In this document: positions 53,059 through 62,702 of the stretch, piece by piece
How positions within the stretch are numbered: position 1 is the stretch's first letter
How the letters are laid out: every line of letters begins with the position of its first letter
From: Kribbella sp. NBC_00382
GTDB taxonomy: Bacteria; Actinomycetota; Actinomycetes; Propionibacteriales; Kribbellaceae
Direction: 5' to 3'
Assembly (NCBI RefSeq): GCF_036067295.1
Contig: NZ_CP107954.1
Coordinates: 4,898,001-4,962,000, forward strand
DNA length: 64,000 nucleotides
Made by a program: the position numbers and the translations under genes
The notes under the pieces: generated by a model
What the model was told of the DNA's origin: nothing
What the model saw: only the letters and a program-made list of their open reading frames with translations
Database searches by the model: none

Positions 53059-54693
53059 ATGGCGATCCCCAGCTTTGTCGACCGGGTCACGGTGCACGTC
53101 GCCGGTGGCAACGGCGGAAACGGCTGCGCCTCGGTGCACAGCGAGAAGTTCAAGCCCCTCGGCGGTCCGGACGGCGGCAACGGCGGTGACGGCGGCAGCA
53201 TCATCCTGCGCGTCGACCTCGACCAGACCACGCTGGTCGATTACCACCGCTCTTCCCATCGTTCGGCGACGAACGGTATGCAGGGCAAGGGCGATCACCA
53301 GGCAGGCAGCCGGGGCGCGGACATCATCCTGCCGGTGCCGGACGGTACGGTCATCAGCACGCCCGAGGGCGAGGTGCTGGCCGACCTGGTCGGCCACGGT
53401 TCGGAGTACGTCGCGGCCGCCGGCGGCAAGGGCGGCCTGGGGAACGCGGCCCTGGCCAGCTCCAGCCGCAAGGCTCCCGGCTTCGCCCTGCTCGGCGAGG
53501 ACGGCGAAGAGCGCACGATCGTGCTCGAGCTCAAGGTCGTCGCGGACATCGGCCTGGTCGGCTTCCCGAGCGCGGGCAAGTCGTCGCTGATCGCCTCGAT
53601 CAGCCGGGCCCGTCCGAAGATCGCGGACTACCCCTTCACCACCCTGATCCCCAACCTGGGCGTCGTCGTCGCCGGTGAGCACGTCTTCACCGTGGCCGAT
53701 GTGCCGGGCCTGATCGAGGGTGCGAGCGAGGGACGCGGTCTCGGCCACGACTTCCTGCGCCACGTCGAGCGCTGTGCCGCGCTGGTGCACGTGATCGACT
53801 GCGCGACGTACGAGCCCGGTCGGGACCCGCTGAGCGACCTCGACACGATCGAGGCGGAGCTGAAGGCCCATGGCGGGCTGGAGGGCCGGCCGCGGCTGAT
53901 CGCCCTGAACAAGGTCGATGTCCCGGACGCCAAGGAGATCGCCGAGATGGTGACGGCCGAGCTCGAGGGGCGCGGCTACAAGGTGTTCTCGATCTCGACC
54001 GCGAGCCACGAAGGCCTGGACGGGCTGAAGTTCGCGATGGCCGAGATCGTCGCCAAGCGTCGCGCCGAGGAGGAGAAGCCGGACAACACCCGGATCATCC
54101 TGCGGCCGCGCGCGACCGGCGGACCGGAGTTCAAGGTCAAGAAGACCCCGGACGGCGGCTGGCTGATCCAGGGCGAGAAGCCCGAGCGCTGGATCCGGCA
54201 GACCGACTTCACCAACGCCGAGGCGACGGGATACCTGGCCGACCGGCTGAACCGGCTCGGCGTCGAGCGGCAACTGCTCGAACTGGGCGCGGTGGCCGGC
54301 GACGAGGTGACCATCGGCGACGCCCCGAACTCGGTCGTCTTCGACTTCGCTCCCGAAGTACAGGCCGGCGCGGAGTTGCTGTCGCGACGCGGTGAGGACC
54401 AGCGACTGGACGAGGACCGTCCGGCCGCGCAGCGCCGCAAGGACAAGGATTACCAGTACCACTCCTTGCGGGAGGGCGAGATCGAGCGCCCGAAGGACCT
54501 GTCGGAGTACGGCAAGGGCTGGGTCGAGGACGAGGTCGACCTGACCCCGGCGGAGGCGAAGGCGGCCCAGAAGGCTGCCGAGAAGCTGGCGCGCAAACAA
54601 GAGCGCGAGCGGGCCGCCGCGGAGGAGCTGGAGGCCGAGCGCCTTTACGCACTGGGTGAGACCATCGACATAGATGCCGAGAGCAACAACTAG
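53059..54693 (+). CDS. obgE: GTPase ObgE/CgtA
   Basis: The 544-aa GTPase assists late 50S assembly and stress signalling. An N-terminal glycine-rich Obg fold ([31 protein letters not shown]) precedes the G domain with G1 GFPSAGKSS near residue 174, G3 [10 protein letters not shown] and G4 NKVD. An OCT domain follows near 360-430, then a charged, helical tail of about 115 residues. The ATG at 53059 is used; a TTG 12 bases upstream is possible. Confidence 0.96.
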   Translation: MAIPSFVDRVTVHVAGGNGGNGCASVHSEKFKPLGGPDGGNGGDGGSIILRVDLDQTTLVDYHRSSHRSATNGMQGKGDHQAGSRGADIILPVPDGTVISTPEGEVLADLVGHGSEYVAAAGGKGGLGNAALASSSRKAPGFALLGEDGEERTIVLELKVVADIGLVGFPSAGKSSLIASISRARPKIADYPFTTLIPNLGVVVAGEHVFTVADVPGLIEGASEGRGLGHDFLRHVERCAALVHVIDCATYEPGRDPLSDLDTIEAELKAHGGLEGRPRLIALNKVDVPDAKEIAEMVTAELEGRGYKVFSISTASHEGLDGLKFAMAEIVAKRRAEEEKPDNTRIILRPRATGGPEFKVKKTPDGGWLIQGEKPERWIRQTDFTNAEATGYLADRLNRLGVERQLLELGAVAGDEVTIGDAPNSVVFDFAPEVQAGAELLSRRGEDQRLDEDRPAAQRRKDKDYQYHSLREGEIERPKDLSEYGKGWVEDEVDLTPAEAKAAQKAAEKLARKQERERAAAEELEAERLYALGETIDIDAESNN

Positions 54694-54753
54694 TACTCGG
54701 AGGCCGTCGACGACGCCGGTCCACTGATTGCTCCCACTGAGTCAGGAAAACTG

Positions 54754-55866
54754 ATGAAGCAACGGGTTGAGGTCGTCAAGGCTGGGCGGATCGTCGTGAA
54801 GGTCGGTTCGTCGTCGCTCACCCAGCGCGGCCGGATCGACCTCGAACGCCTGCGCCTGCTGGTGGATGCGATCGCCGCGCGCCGGGTCGAAGGTACCGAG
54901 GTCGTGCTCGTCTCGTCCGGCGCGATCGCGGCCGGCCTTGCGCCGATGGGCTTGCGCTCGCGTCCAAAGGACCTCGCCACCCAGCAGGCGGCCGCATCGG
55001 TCGGCCAAGGCCTGCTGATGGCGCGGTACAGCGACGCCTTCGCTGCCCACGGACTCCGCGTCGGCCAGGTGCTGCTGACCGTCGACGATGTGACCCGTCG
55101 AAGTCATTACCGCAACGCCTATCGCACGTTCGCGCGGCTGTTGGAGCTCGGCGTCGTCCCGATCGTCAACGAGAACGACACCGTCGCGACCACCGAGATC
55201 CGCTTCGGCGACAACGACCGGCTGGCCGCGCTGACCAGCCACCTCGTCCACACCGACCTGCTCGTCCTGCTCTCCGACGTCGACGGCCTGTACGACGGCG
55301 ACCCGCGCAAACCCGGTACGACGATGCTCACCGATGTCCGCGGTCCCGGCGACCTGTTGCCACTCCAGATCGGCCGGACCGGCAGCTCCGGCGTCGGTAC
55401 CGGCGGCATGCAGACCAAGGTCGAAGCAGCCGCAATCGCCACCGAGGCAGGGATTCCGGTCGTCCTCACCTCCGCCGCCCGAGTCGGCGAAGCCCTCCGG
55501 GGCGACCCCGTAGGCACTCTCTTCCACCCCACCGGCCGCCGCCGCAAAACCCGCTTGCTCTGGCTAGCCCACGCCACCTCAGGCCTAGGCCAACTGGTAC
55601 TCGACGAAGGCGCAGTCCGAGCAGTAACCGAACGCCGCAGCTCCTTGCTCCCGGCCGGCATCACCGCAGTAGAAGGCAATTTCTCCGCCGGCGACCCAGT
55701 AGACCTACTCTCACCCGCAGGCGTCGTCATAGCCCGAGGCCTGGTCAACTACGACGCCACCGAACTCCCAGGTCTACTAGGCCGCTCAACCCGAGACCTG
55801 GCCCGCGAGCTAGGCCCGACGTACGAACGAGAGGTCGTCCACCGCGACGACCTCGTCCTGCTGTAA
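54754..55866 (+). CDS. proB: Glutamate 5-kinase
   Basis: The 370-aa enzyme performs the first step of proline synthesis, phosphorylating glutamate with ATP. The amino-acid kinase domain has IVVKVGSSSLTQRG at the N-terminus, LVSSGAIAAG and PIVNENDTVAT. A C-terminal PUA domain covers about 270-365. The next gene starts right after the stop, so the two are coupled. The second half has a noticeably higher share of the rare codons CTA, GTA and CCA than the first half. Confidence 0.96.
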   Translation: MKQRVEVVKAGRIVVKVGSSSLTQRGRIDLERLRLLVDAIAARRVEGTEVVLVSSGAIAAGLAPMGLRSRPKDLATQQAAASVGQGLLMARYSDAFAAHGLRVGQVLLTVDDVTRRSHYRNAYRTFARLLELGVVPIVNENDTVATTEIRFGDNDRLAALTSHLVHTDLLVLLSDVDGLYDGDPRKPGTTMLTDVRGPGDLLPLQIGRTGSSGVGTGGMQTKVEAAAIATEAGIPVVLTSAARVGEALRGDPVGTLFHPTGRRRKTRLLWLAHATSGLGQLVLDEGAVRAVTERRSSLLPAGITAVEGNFSAGDPVDLLSPAGVVIARGLVNYDATELPGLLGRSTRDLARELGPTYEREVVHRDDLVLL

Positions 55867-55884
55867 ATGAATGCGGAGGCTGAG

Positions 55885-57171
55885 ATGACTGCGCGGGGCG
55901 GTGGGGGAGCGTCCTACGATGGGACGGTGAGCGAGATCATTGAGTTGTGCCGGAACGCGCGTGAGGCTTCTTATGCGCTGGCTGCGGCGTCGCGGGCTAC
56001 CAAAGATGCTGCGCTGAGGGCTATGGCGGCGGCGTTGCGGGCGGGGACTGACGGGATCGTGGCGGCCAATGCGAAGGATGTGGCGGCCGCGCGGGAGGCC
56101 GGTACGCCGGAATCGACCGTTGACCGTCTTGCGCTGGACCCGCAGCGGGTGGACGCGATGGCGGCGGGGCTCGAGCAGCTTGCTGGCCTGGTCGACCCGG
56201 TCGGTGAGGTTGTCCGCGGGTACACGCTGCCCAACGGGCTTGAGCTTCGTCAGGTACGGGTGCCGTTCGGTGTTGTCGGGATCATCTACGAGGCCCGGCC
56301 CAACGTCACGGCCGACGCCGCCGGCATCTGCCTGAAGTCCGGCAACGCGGTGTTGCTGCGCGGCTCCTCGTCGGCGGCCTCATCGAATGAAGCGATCATC
56401 GCGGTACTGCGCTCCGCCGTGGTCGAAGCCGGATTGCCGGCTGACGTGATCCAGGGCGTGCCCGGTGACCGCGCGGCCGTGAAGGAACTCATGCAGGCGC
56501 GCGGGCTGGTCGACGTACTGATTCCGCGTGGTGGCGCCGGGCTGATCCAGACCGTCGTCTCGGAGTCGACCGTGCCGGTGATCGAGACGGGCGTCGGCAA
56601 CTGTCACGTGTACGTCGATGCCGAGGCGGACCTCGAGCTCGCCCTCACGATCCTGCTCAACTCCAAGACCCAGCGCCCGAGCGTCTGCAACGCGGCCGAA
56701 TCCCTGCTCGTGCATGCGGACGTCGCGGACGAGTTCCTCGCGAAGGCATTGCCTGCGCTGGCCGAGGCCGGCGTGACGGTGCACGGTGATCCGGCAATTG
56801 TTGCTGCTGGCAAGGATATTGTCGCGGCGACCGATGAGGACTACGGCACGGAGTACAGCTCACTGGATCTTTCGGCGGCTGTCGTGCCTGACCTGGAGGC
56901 GGCGGTCCAGCACATCCGCAAGTACAGCTCGGCGCACACCGACGCGATCATCACCCGGTCGCAGGCGGCGGCGCGGCGGTTCGTGCAGGCGGTCGACTCG
57001 GCGGCGGTCGTGGTCAACGCGAGCACGCGATTCACCGACGGCGGCGAGTACGGGTTCGGCGCGGAGATCGGGATCTCGACGCAGAAGCTGCACGCGCGCG
57101 GGCCGATGGGACTGCCGGAGATGACGTCCACGAAGTACGTGGTGATCGGCGAGGGCCAGATCAGGACCTGA
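55885..57171 (+). CDS. proA: Glutamate-5-semialdehyde dehydrogenase
   Basis: The 428-aa NADPH-dependent enzyme reduces gamma-glutamyl phosphate in proline synthesis. Catalytic Cys268 lies in [31 protein letters not shown] and [11 protein letters not shown] are further motifs. The ATG at 55885 has GGAGG five bases upstream; another ATG abuts the proB stop at 55867 and a GTG at 55927 would give [18 protein letters not shown] directly. I favour 55885. Its end overlaps the convergent PPTase gene by 11 bases. Confidence 0.95.
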   Translation: MTARGGGGASYDGTVSEIIELCRNAREASYALAAASRATKDAALRAMAAALRAGTDGIVAANAKDVAAAREAGTPESTVDRLALDPQRVDAMAAGLEQLAGLVDPVGEVVRGYTLPNGLELRQVRVPFGVVGIIYEARPNVTADAAGICLKSGNAVLLRGSSSAASSNEAIIAVLRSAVVEAGLPADVIQGVPGDRAAVKELMQARGLVDVLIPRGGAGLIQTVVSESTVPVIETGVGNCHVYVDAEADLELALTILLNSKTQRPSVCNAAESLLVHADVADEFLAKALPALAEAGVTVHGDPAIVAAGKDIVAATDEDYGTEYSSLDLSAAVVPDLEAAVQHIRKYSSAHTDAIITRSQAAARRFVQAVDSAAVVVNASTRFTDGGEYGFGAEIGISTQKLHARGPMGLPEMTSTKYVVIGEGQIRT

Positions 57172-57850
57172 GCAGTGGGGCGGCGTCGAAGGAACGGACC
57201 TCAAAGCTCTCTTCCGACAGCGTCGCCAGCGCTGCGGCGTACTCGACACCGGCTGGTAAATCGACCAGCTGCATCGGTCCGTCGTACCCGGCCCACTCCC
57301 GCAACGCGGCCGGTTGATCCGGCGCGCTGACGATCACCTTGCGCAGGTCCGCGGCGATCCCGTCCCCGGTCGCCTTCACAACGGCTTCCTTGCGAGTCCA
57401 GTACTGCGTGAACGCCCGAGCGCGAGCATCTTCCGGGAAAGCCGCCAGCTCCTCCGCCTCCAGATCGGAAAGGCTCACCGTAGCGAGCGACGCGGTGTCG
57501 ATCGCCGGATTGATCAGCTCGACATCCACCCCCACCGCCGCCGACGGATGGAACGCGACGACGATCCGGTCACCCGAGTGCGACACAGACACCTCCATGC
57601 CCTCGGCAACGACCTTGCCATGCTGGCGACCGCAATCGCGGCAGGTCCGGTCAAGCACGACATCCGCGGGGGAGACCTCCAACTTGCCCGCCAGCACCCG
57701 CCGCACGATGGTGGCGCCGACCAGGAAGCGGCTCTTGTCCTCGTCACGCGCGTAGGCGGCCATGCGCTCGCGCTCGACTGCGTTCAGCTCGCCGACCAGC
57801 CCGGGCCGCGCGTCCGCAGTACGGCCCCACCAGATCTCGACCGCCGTCAC
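57161..57850 (-). CDS. 4'-phosphopantetheinyl transferase
   Basis: The 229-aa enzyme activates carrier proteins of fatty acid, polyketide or non-ribosomal peptide synthesis by attaching phosphopantetheine from CoA. Magnesium and CoA motifs are [23 protein letters not shown] and [13 protein letters not shown]. This is the Sfp/Gsp type of about 230 aa. An unusual [10 protein letters not shown] motif lies between residues 75 and 90. The GTG start overlaps the stop of the HxlR gene, so it is translated from the same mRNA. Confidence 0.9.
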   Translation of the reverse strand: MTAVEIWWGRTADARPGLVGELNAVERERMAAYARDEDKSRFLVGATIVRRVLAGKLEVSPADVVLDRTCRDCGRQHGKVVAEGMEVSVSHSGDRIVVAFHPSAAVGVDVELINPAIDTASLATVSLSDLEAEELAAFPEDARARAFTQYWTRKEAVVKATGDGIAADLRKVIVSAPDQPAALREWAGYDGPMQLVDLPAGVEYAAALATLSEESFEVRSFDAAPLLRS

Positions 57851-58719
57851 AGCTGCCCAGCCGTTGAGTAGGCCCAGTCGATCGCCGCCGGGATGTCGGT
57901 GATCGGGTACTGGACAGCCTTGATCTCCCGGGTCGGTGCGACGATCAGCATCAGGCGCTTGAGGCGTTCGTAACCGCCGGCCCGGAAGGTGGGCAGGCGG
58001 AGGGCGGCGGTCAGGGTGAGTTCGGTGTCGGACAGCAGCACGTGGGGGATGTTCTCCAGTTCGGCGAAGGTCTGTTGCTCGTCGGAGCGCTGGGTGCTCA
58101 CGCCGTGGACGGCGATCCCGGCAGCAGTGAAGTCCGTGGCGCGCTCGGCGAAGAGCTTGTTCTCCAGCGTGCATCCTGCCGTGCCTGCGATGTCGCCCCA
58201 GCCCTCCGGCAACTTGCTCGGTCTGCCAGTCGCCGGATAGCCGAAGAGCACGGTCGCTTGAGCGGTCTCGTCGACCACGTCCCTGGGCTGTTCGCCGGAC
58301 GGCAGCAGGAGGTCGGCGGGGATGCGGCGGCCGACCAGCTCGTGGATGCGGTGGGCCGGGGCTTCGTCGGGTGCGTTGGTGCCGGTGAGTTCGCCGTCGC
58401 CGAGGAGCCAGCGATCGCCCCAGTCCTGGAGGGCGACCAGTACGGGGAGCAGGGCGCGTCCGCGAGGGGTCAGCTTGTAGGCGTACCGCGTTGGTCGCTC
58501 CTGGTACGCCACACGCTCGACGACGCCGCTGTCGAGCAGGCTGTTGAGCCGCTCCGTCAGCACCTTGCGTGAGATCCGCAGCGACTCGGCCAGCAGTTCG
58601 AACCGGTCCAGCCCGCGGGCCAGGTCCCGGACGATCAGCAACTCCCACCCGTCACCGACCACCCCGAGCGACTGGGCGATCGCACAGTCGGGCTCGGGGG
58701 AGTAGCTACTACGCCGCAC
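57847..58719 (-). CDS. HxlR-type regulator fused to a peroxiredoxin-like domain
   Basis: The 290-aa protein begins with an HxlR winged helix (about residues 10-105: DCAIAQSLGVVGDGWELLIV, with the conserved Cys12, and RISRKVLTERLNSL). Residues 125-290 resemble the BCP/PrxQ thioredoxin-like fold: IAGTAGCTLENKLFAE holds the peroxidatic-type Cys183, followed by GIAVHGVSTQRSDEQQTFAE and LLSDTELTL. HxlR proteins often sense electrophiles or oxidants through Cys12. A Prx fusion suggests redox signalling (inference). Downstream and coupled is a phosphopantetheinyl transferase; divergent is an MFS gene with a palindrome between. Confidence 0.85.
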   Translation of the reverse strand: MRRSSYSPEPDCAIAQSLGVVGDGWELLIVRDLARGLDRFELLAESLRISRKVLTERLNSLLDSGVVERVAYQERPTRYAYKLTPRGRALLPVLVALQDWGDRWLLGDGELTGTNAPDEAPAHRIHELVGRRIPADLLLPSGEQPRDVVDETAQATVLFGYPATGRPSKLPEGWGDIAGTAGCTLENKLFAERATDFTAAGIAVHGVSTQRSDEQQTFAELENIPHVLLSDTELTLTAALRLPTFRAGGYERLKRLMLIVAPTREIKAVQYPITDIPAAIDWAYSTAGQL

Positions 58720-58760
58720 GACAGCCTCCTCCGCTTGCTCTTACGCTATCCGCCCTTGTA

Positions 58761-58777
58761 AGTTCCCTTTAGGAACT
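58761..58777. promoter_or_regulatory. Probable HxlR operator
   Basis: AGTTCC-CTTTA-GGAACT is a perfect 6-bp inverted repeat with a 5-base spacer in the 79-base gap between the divergent HxlR-Prx gene and the MFS transporter. Confidence 0.6.
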
Positions 58778-58798
58778 GACTGTACTCCGGGAGGCACG

Positions 58799-60025
58799 AT
58801 GTACTGGCGACGCGTGGCAGACCTCCCGGGGTGGCTCAAAGCGGTGATGCTCGGGCAACTCGTCAGCTCGGCGGGGTCGCTCGCGTGGATCTACTTCACG
58901 CTGTACCTGGTCGAGGACCGCGGGATGTCGCCGCAGGACGCCGGCTTTGCGGCAGCGGCGTACGGGGTGGGGCTGTTGCTCGGGAACCTGTCCGGTGGCT
59001 GGTTCGGCGACCGTTTCGGGTTGCGCGGCGCGGCCGTCGCCAGTCAGCTCACCTGGGCTCTCGCCTGCCTCGCGATGCCTGTCGTGCCTCTTGGTGGGCT
59101 AGCGGTGCTAGCGGCTGTCGCTGGTCTCTGCGGCGGTGCGAGTCGTCCCAACCTGAGCGCCCTCGTTGCGCTGGCGCTCCCCGCCGAGCGTCGGCGCGAG
59201 GGGATCGCCCTGTCGCGCTCCGCCAGCAACGCCGGCTTCGCGATCGGCCCACCACTCGGCGGGCTGCTGGCCGCTTACGACTTCAAGCTGGTCTTCGTGC
59301 TGGATGCGCTCTCCAGCGTCGTCCTCGCTGCAGTCATCTGGCGGTACGTCCCCAGCGCGACCCGGGTGGCGGCCACTGCGCGCGTATCTGGCGTCTGGCG
59401 TGCCCTACGCGCTGATAAGTCGGTCCTGGTGCTGCTCGGGTCGATCGTGGTCATCGACACCGTCTACCGGCAGCTCTACTCGACTCTGCCGCTGGTACTG
59501 CACGATGCGGGCTCACCTGCGGTCGCGTACGGAGTACTGCTCGGCCTGAGCTCGGTCGTGATCGTGCTGCTGGAGGCGCCGTTGGCCATCCGACTCCGTA
59601 ACCACCATGCGTCTCGTGTCATCGCTGTCGGCTTTGCTCTGGTTGCCGCCGGCCTAGCGGCCCTGGGCGTCTGGCCCTTCCTACTGGGCGCTGGGTTGGC
59701 GGTAGCGCTCATCACCGCAGGGGAGATGCTCTACAAGCCCACTGCCACCGCCCAGGCGGTCGACGCGGCCCCGGATGGCATGACCGGCCGCTTCTCCAGC
59801 CTGTACGCCGCAGCCTCGATCTCCGGCATGACACTGGCTCCTGCGCTGGGCGGTACCACCTACCAGCACCACCCCCAGCTGCTCTACCCGCTGGCGGCTG
59901 CTCTGGCGTTGGCCGCCGCGGCAACCACTTACTTGGCCGGCCGGCGGCCCGTAGTACCGGCTATGCCTCCGGTAGAGGCGCTGGACGGGCCTCCCAGCGA
60001 GTTGAGAGCACCACGGTCGTCCTAG
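58799..60025 (+). CDS. MFS transporter
   Basis: The 408-aa protein has twelve predicted membrane spans and the MFS loop motif GGWFGDRFGLRGAA after span 2, with RSASNAGFAIGPPLGGLLA in span 5. It resembles drug/H+ antiporters of the 12-span group. The substrate is unknown. It diverges from the HxlR-Prx regulator, a common arrangement for an exporter and its regulator. The 3' end overlaps the AsnC gene on the other strand by 65 bases. Confidence 0.88.
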   Translation: MYWRRVADLPGWLKAVMLGQLVSSAGSLAWIYFTLYLVEDRGMSPQDAGFAAAAYGVGLLLGNLSGGWFGDRFGLRGAAVASQLTWALACLAMPVVPLGGLAVLAAVAGLCGGASRPNLSALVALALPAERRREGIALSRSASNAGFAIGPPLGGLLAAYDFKLVFVLDALSSVVLAAVIWRYVPSATRVAATARVSGVWRALRADKSVLVLLGSIVVIDTVYRQLYSTLPLVLHDAGSPAVAYGVLLGLSSVVIVLLEAPLAIRLRNHHASRVIAVGFALVAAGLAALGVWPFLLGAGLAVALITAGEMLYKPTATAQAVDAAPDGMTGRFSSLYAAASISGMTLAPALGGTTYQHHPQLLYPLAAALALAAAATTYLAGRRPVVPAMPPVEALDGPPSELRAPRSS

Positions 60026-60413
60026 TGCGCACCACCCCGTTGACCCGGCGCAGGCTGCCCACTACCGCCTCGAGCTGAGTCACGTCGGCCACCCGCACCT
60101 TCACCACCAGCTCCTGATCGCCGGCGACAAACCAGCAGTCCTCCACCGCGGCGATCTCGCGAACCCCCGCGACGATCTCATCGGTCTCGACGTCGTCCCG
60201 CTGGAACAGCCCCACCAGGGCGCTGGTCCCGAGTCCGACCCGATCCGGTGCCACCACCGCGCGGTACCCGAGCAGCACACCGCGCTCCTCGAGCCGCTTC
60301 ACCCGCTCCTGGACACTCGGCCCCGAGAGGCCGACCACACGGCCCAGTTCGGCCCAGCTCGATCGCCCGTTGGCGCGCAGCGCCTCGACCAGCTGCCGAT
60401 CGATCGCGTCCAT
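59961..60413 (-). CDS. Lrp/AsnC-family transcriptional regulator
   Basis: The 150-aa protein has the winged helix MDAIDRQLVEALRANGRSSW, with recognition helix GLSGPSVQERVKRLEERGVL, and a RAM domain (FVAGDQELVVKVRVADV). It converges on the MFS gene with a 65-base overlap and is divergent from a 42-aa gene. An inverted repeat GCAGAT/ATCTGC (60431-60436 and 60455-60460) lies 18 bases upstream of its start and could be an operator. Confidence 0.92.
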   Translation of the reverse strand: MDAIDRQLVEALRANGRSSWAELGRVVGLSGPSVQERVKRLEERGVLLGYRAVVAPDRVGLGTSALVGLFQRDDVETDEIVAGVREIAAVEDCWFVAGDQELVVKVRVADVTQLEAVVGSLRRVNGVVRTRTTVVLSTRWEARPAPLPEA

Positions 60414-60471
60414 GCCATCCTCCGTTTACCGCAGATTCGTAGGAAGATCGACTGATCTGCCTTCAATTCGT

Positions 60472-60500
60472 TTGAGTCTTAGCAGTTTTCGACGTACAAT
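60472..60500 (+). promoter_or_regulatory. Sigma-70-type promoter for the 42-aa gene
   Basis: TTGAGT at 60472-60477 and TACAAT at 60495-60500 are separated by exactly 17 bases, in a locally AT-rich stretch uncommon in this genome. The predicted start of transcription is near 60507, about 36 bases before the ATG. Confidence 0.65.
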
Positions 60501-60542
60501 TTCAACTACAGAAGCCCGTTGGTACTACCTTGTGAAGGAAAC

Positions 60543-60671
60543 ATGATCACCCCCGAAGTTGCCCGTGCCCACATCGACGAGATGCGCCGTGTCGCCGCGA
60601 TCCACCAGCGCGACTTCACCGGTCCGTCCGCCTGGCGCCGGCTGCTGACCCGCTACATCCGGCACAGCTGA
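60543..60671 (+). CDS. Small basic protein, 42 aa
   Basis: A good AAGGAA site lies four bases before an ATG that opens a 42-codon frame: MITPEVARAHIDEMRRVAAI, then HQRDFTGPSAWRRLLTRYIR and HS. It is cationic, with amphipathic helical potential. A near-consensus promoter precedes it. I do not recognise a family. The gene would be missed by length cutoffs; the promoter and ribosome-binding site are the main support for it. Confidence 0.6.
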   Translation: MITPEVARAHIDEMRRVAAIHQRDFTGPSAWRRLLTRYIRHS

Positions 60672-60750
60672 CCCACCTCCCGCGCGACCGGCAGGGCTTC
60701 GGGCCCACCGGTCGCGCTCGCACAGGTGGGCAAGAGATAGGCTTCGCCTC

Positions 60751-60906
60751 ATGCATGCCCTCCTCCTGCCGCTGTCCGCGGCCGCTGAAGAAGCCTCCGA
60801 GGCTTCGCACATCTCGCCGTACTGGTACGGCGGGTTCGCCCTGTTCGTCCTGGTCGTGATGCTGCTCGTCACCGTCATCATGGGCAAGGGCCGGCCGCAC
60901 AGCTGA
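60751..60906 (+). CDS. Small single-span membrane protein, 51 aa
   Basis: An ATG opens a 51-codon frame with an acidic N-terminal half (AAAEEASEASHISPYWYGG), then one hydrophobic helix (FALFVLVVMLLVTVIMGKG) and a short basic tail. Short proteins of this shape occur upstream of nadD in other actinobacteria, as best I recall. The 18-base gap to nadD suggests co-transcription. The role is unknown. Confidence 0.65.
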   Translation: MHALLLPLSAAAEEASEASHISPYWYGGFALFVLVVMLLVTVIMGKGRPHS

Positions 60907-60924
60907 GCGGCCTGGTGAGCTGAC

Positions 60925-61542
60925 GTGGATTCGGAGAGGGTGCGTCCTGGCCGCCGGCTAGGCGTGATGGGCGGTACGTTCGACCCGATCCACCACGGAC
61001 ACTTGGTGGCGGCGAGCGAAGTACAGGCGTACTTCGACCTCGACGAGGTGATCTTCGTACCGACCGGGCAACCCTGGCAGAAGCTGGACCGCGCGGTGTC
61101 GCCACCCGAGGACCGGTACCTGATGACGGTCATCGCGACCGCCTCCAACCCGCGGTTCTCGGTCAGCCGGGTCGACATCGACCGGCCCGGGCCGACGTAC
61201 ACGATCGACACCCTGCGCGACCTGGCCCGGCTCTATCCCGATGCGGAGCTGTTCTTCATCACCGGCGCCGACGCGCTGGCCCAGATCCTGACCTGGCGCG
61301 ACGTCGACGAGATGTTCAAGCTGGCCCAGTTCGTCGGCTGTACCCGGCCCGGGTACTCGTCGCAGGAGCTGCCTTTGGACAAGCTCCCGATGGAGCGGAT
61401 CACGCTGCTCGAAGTACCGGCACTGGCGATCTCGTCGACCGAGTGCCGGCAACGCGTCGCGAAGGGCAACCCGACCTGGTACCTGGTGCCCGACGGGATC
61501 GTCCAGTACATCGCCAAGCGCGACCTCTACACCAACCATTAG
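60925..61542 (+). CDS. nadD: Nicotinate-nucleotide adenylyltransferase
   Basis: The 205-aa enzyme makes deamido-NAD from nicotinate mononucleotide and ATP. The nucleotidyltransferase HXGH motif is in [11 protein letters not shown] (residues 16-26), and [10 protein letters not shown] is the C-terminal ATP-binding motif. The GTG start is used. It precedes rsfS by 10 bases, the common pairing. Confidence 0.96.
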   Translation: MDSERVRPGRRLGVMGGTFDPIHHGHLVAASEVQAYFDLDEVIFVPTGQPWQKLDRAVSPPEDRYLMTVIATASNPRFSVSRVDIDRPGPTYTIDTLRDLARLYPDAELFFITGADALAQILTWRDVDEMFKLAQFVGCTRPGYSSQELPLDKLPMERITLLEVPALAISSTECRQRVAKGNPTWYLVPDGIVQYIAKRDLYTNH

Positions 61543-61552
61543 TTAGGGAACT

Positions 61553-62053
61553 ATGCCTGCCACCGAACGCGCCATCGAGCTGCTCACCGCGGCCGCCGAG
61601 GCGGCCCACGACAAGAAGGCCGAGAACGTTCTCGCGTTCGACGTCTCCGAGCAGCTCGCCATCACTGACGCGTTCCTGGTCGCCTCCGCCTCCAACGACC
61701 GCCAGGTCCGCGCGATCGTCGACGCGATCGAGGAGAAGCTCCGGGTCGACTTCGACGCCAAGCCGGTACGCCGCGAAGGCGCCCGTGAGGGCCGCTGGGT
61801 GCTGCTCGACTACCTGGAGATCGTGGTCCACGTCCAGCACGACGAGGAGCGCAACTTCTACTCCCTCGAGCGGCTGTGGCGGGACTGCCCGATCATCCCG
61901 CTGCCGGGCGCGGACGGGACTATCGCAGTACCGGTGATCCCCGACCGCACCGCCGACGAGGACCCGACCCCGTCCTCCTCCGCTGACGCCGACTCTGCTG
62001 GTGCCGGCTCCGCCTCGTCCTCCGCCGCCGAGTCCTCCTCCGCGGCCGAATGA
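61553..62053 (+). CDS. rsfS: Ribosome silencing factor RsfS
   Basis: The 166-aa protein binds L14 and blocks 30S-50S joining when nutrients are short. The core includes AENVLAFDVSEQLAITDAFL and RWVLLDYLEIVVHV. The core family length is about 110-130 residues, so the Asp/Ser/Ala-rich tail of about 35 residues is extra and likely disordered. The stop overlaps the following ATG (ATGA). Confidence 0.95.
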   Translation: MPATERAIELLTAAAEAAHDKKAENVLAFDVSEQLAITDAFLVASASNDRQVRAIVDAIEEKLRVDFDAKPVRREGAREGRWVLLDYLEIVVHVQHDEERNFYSLERLWRDCPIIPLPGADGTIAVPVIPDRTADEDPTPSSSADADSAGAGSASSSAAESSSAAE

Positions 62054-62694
62054 CCGCGGGCAGGCTGATCGTCTGGCGCCACGGCCGGACCGAGTGGAAC
62101 CTCCAGGACAAGATCCAGGGCCAGGCTGACATCCCCCTGGACGACGTCGGCATCGCCCAGGCCCGGGCCGCCGCCGCACGCCTGGCCTCCCTCGCTCCGA
62201 CCCGCCTCTTCTCCAGCGACCTCCAACGCGCCGCCGCGACGGCCGGTGAGCTCGCGTCCCTCACCGGCCTCAAGGTCGAGTACGACGAAGCCCTCCGCGA
62301 AATCAACGTGGACGACTGGGCCGGCATGACCATGGACGAACTGGCAGCCATCCACCCGGAAGCAGCCGCCCGCATCCGCTCCGGCGAACCCCAACGCCGA
62401 GGCACCGCCGGCGAAACCGTCGAAGAGGTAGCCGAACGCTTCGCCCCCGCCCTAGCCCGAGCGATCGAACACGGCGAACCCTCCGACACCGTCGTAGTAG
62501 CCACGCACGGCCTGGCTGCCCGAGTAGGCATCTGCCTCTTCCTAGGCATCCCCAAAGCCCACTGGCCTGCCTTCGGAGGCCTCTCCAACTGCAACTGGGT
62601 CTCTTTGCTCCCCGGCCGCCACGGCTGGCGAATCGAAGAATGGAACGCCGGCTCCCTCCCCGAACCAGTCATGAGCGACGACCAACAACGCTAG
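62050..62694 (+). CDS. Histidine phosphatase family protein
   Basis: The 214-aa protein has the RHG motif in VWRHGRTEWN (His11), SSDLQRAAATAG as second conserved segment, and VATHGLAARV with the second His. The family includes phosphoglycerate mutase-like and broad phosphatases; in actinobacteria the member after rsfS is commonly annotated as a phosphoglycerate mutase-like protein. The start overlaps the rsfS stop. Codons in the 3' half include many CTA, CCA and GTA, as in the 3' part of proB. Confidence 0.9.
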   Translation: MTAGRLIVWRHGRTEWNLQDKIQGQADIPLDDVGIAQARAAAARLASLAPTRLFSSDLQRAAATAGELASLTGLKVEYDEALREINVDDWAGMTMDELAAIHPEAAARIRSGEPQRRGTAGETVEEVAERFAPALARAIEHGEPSDTVVVATHGLAARVGICLFLGIPKAHWPAFGGLSNCNWVSLLPGRHGWRIEEWNAGSLPEPVMSDDQQR

Positions 62695-62702
62695 GCAAGA
62701 CC

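Noticed and set aside
59961-60025. 65-base antisense overlap of MFS and AsnC genes as a sign of a wrong gene end
   Set aside because: Both C-termini look natural and both frames are clean. Convergent overlaps of this size occur elsewhere in compact actinobacterial genomes.
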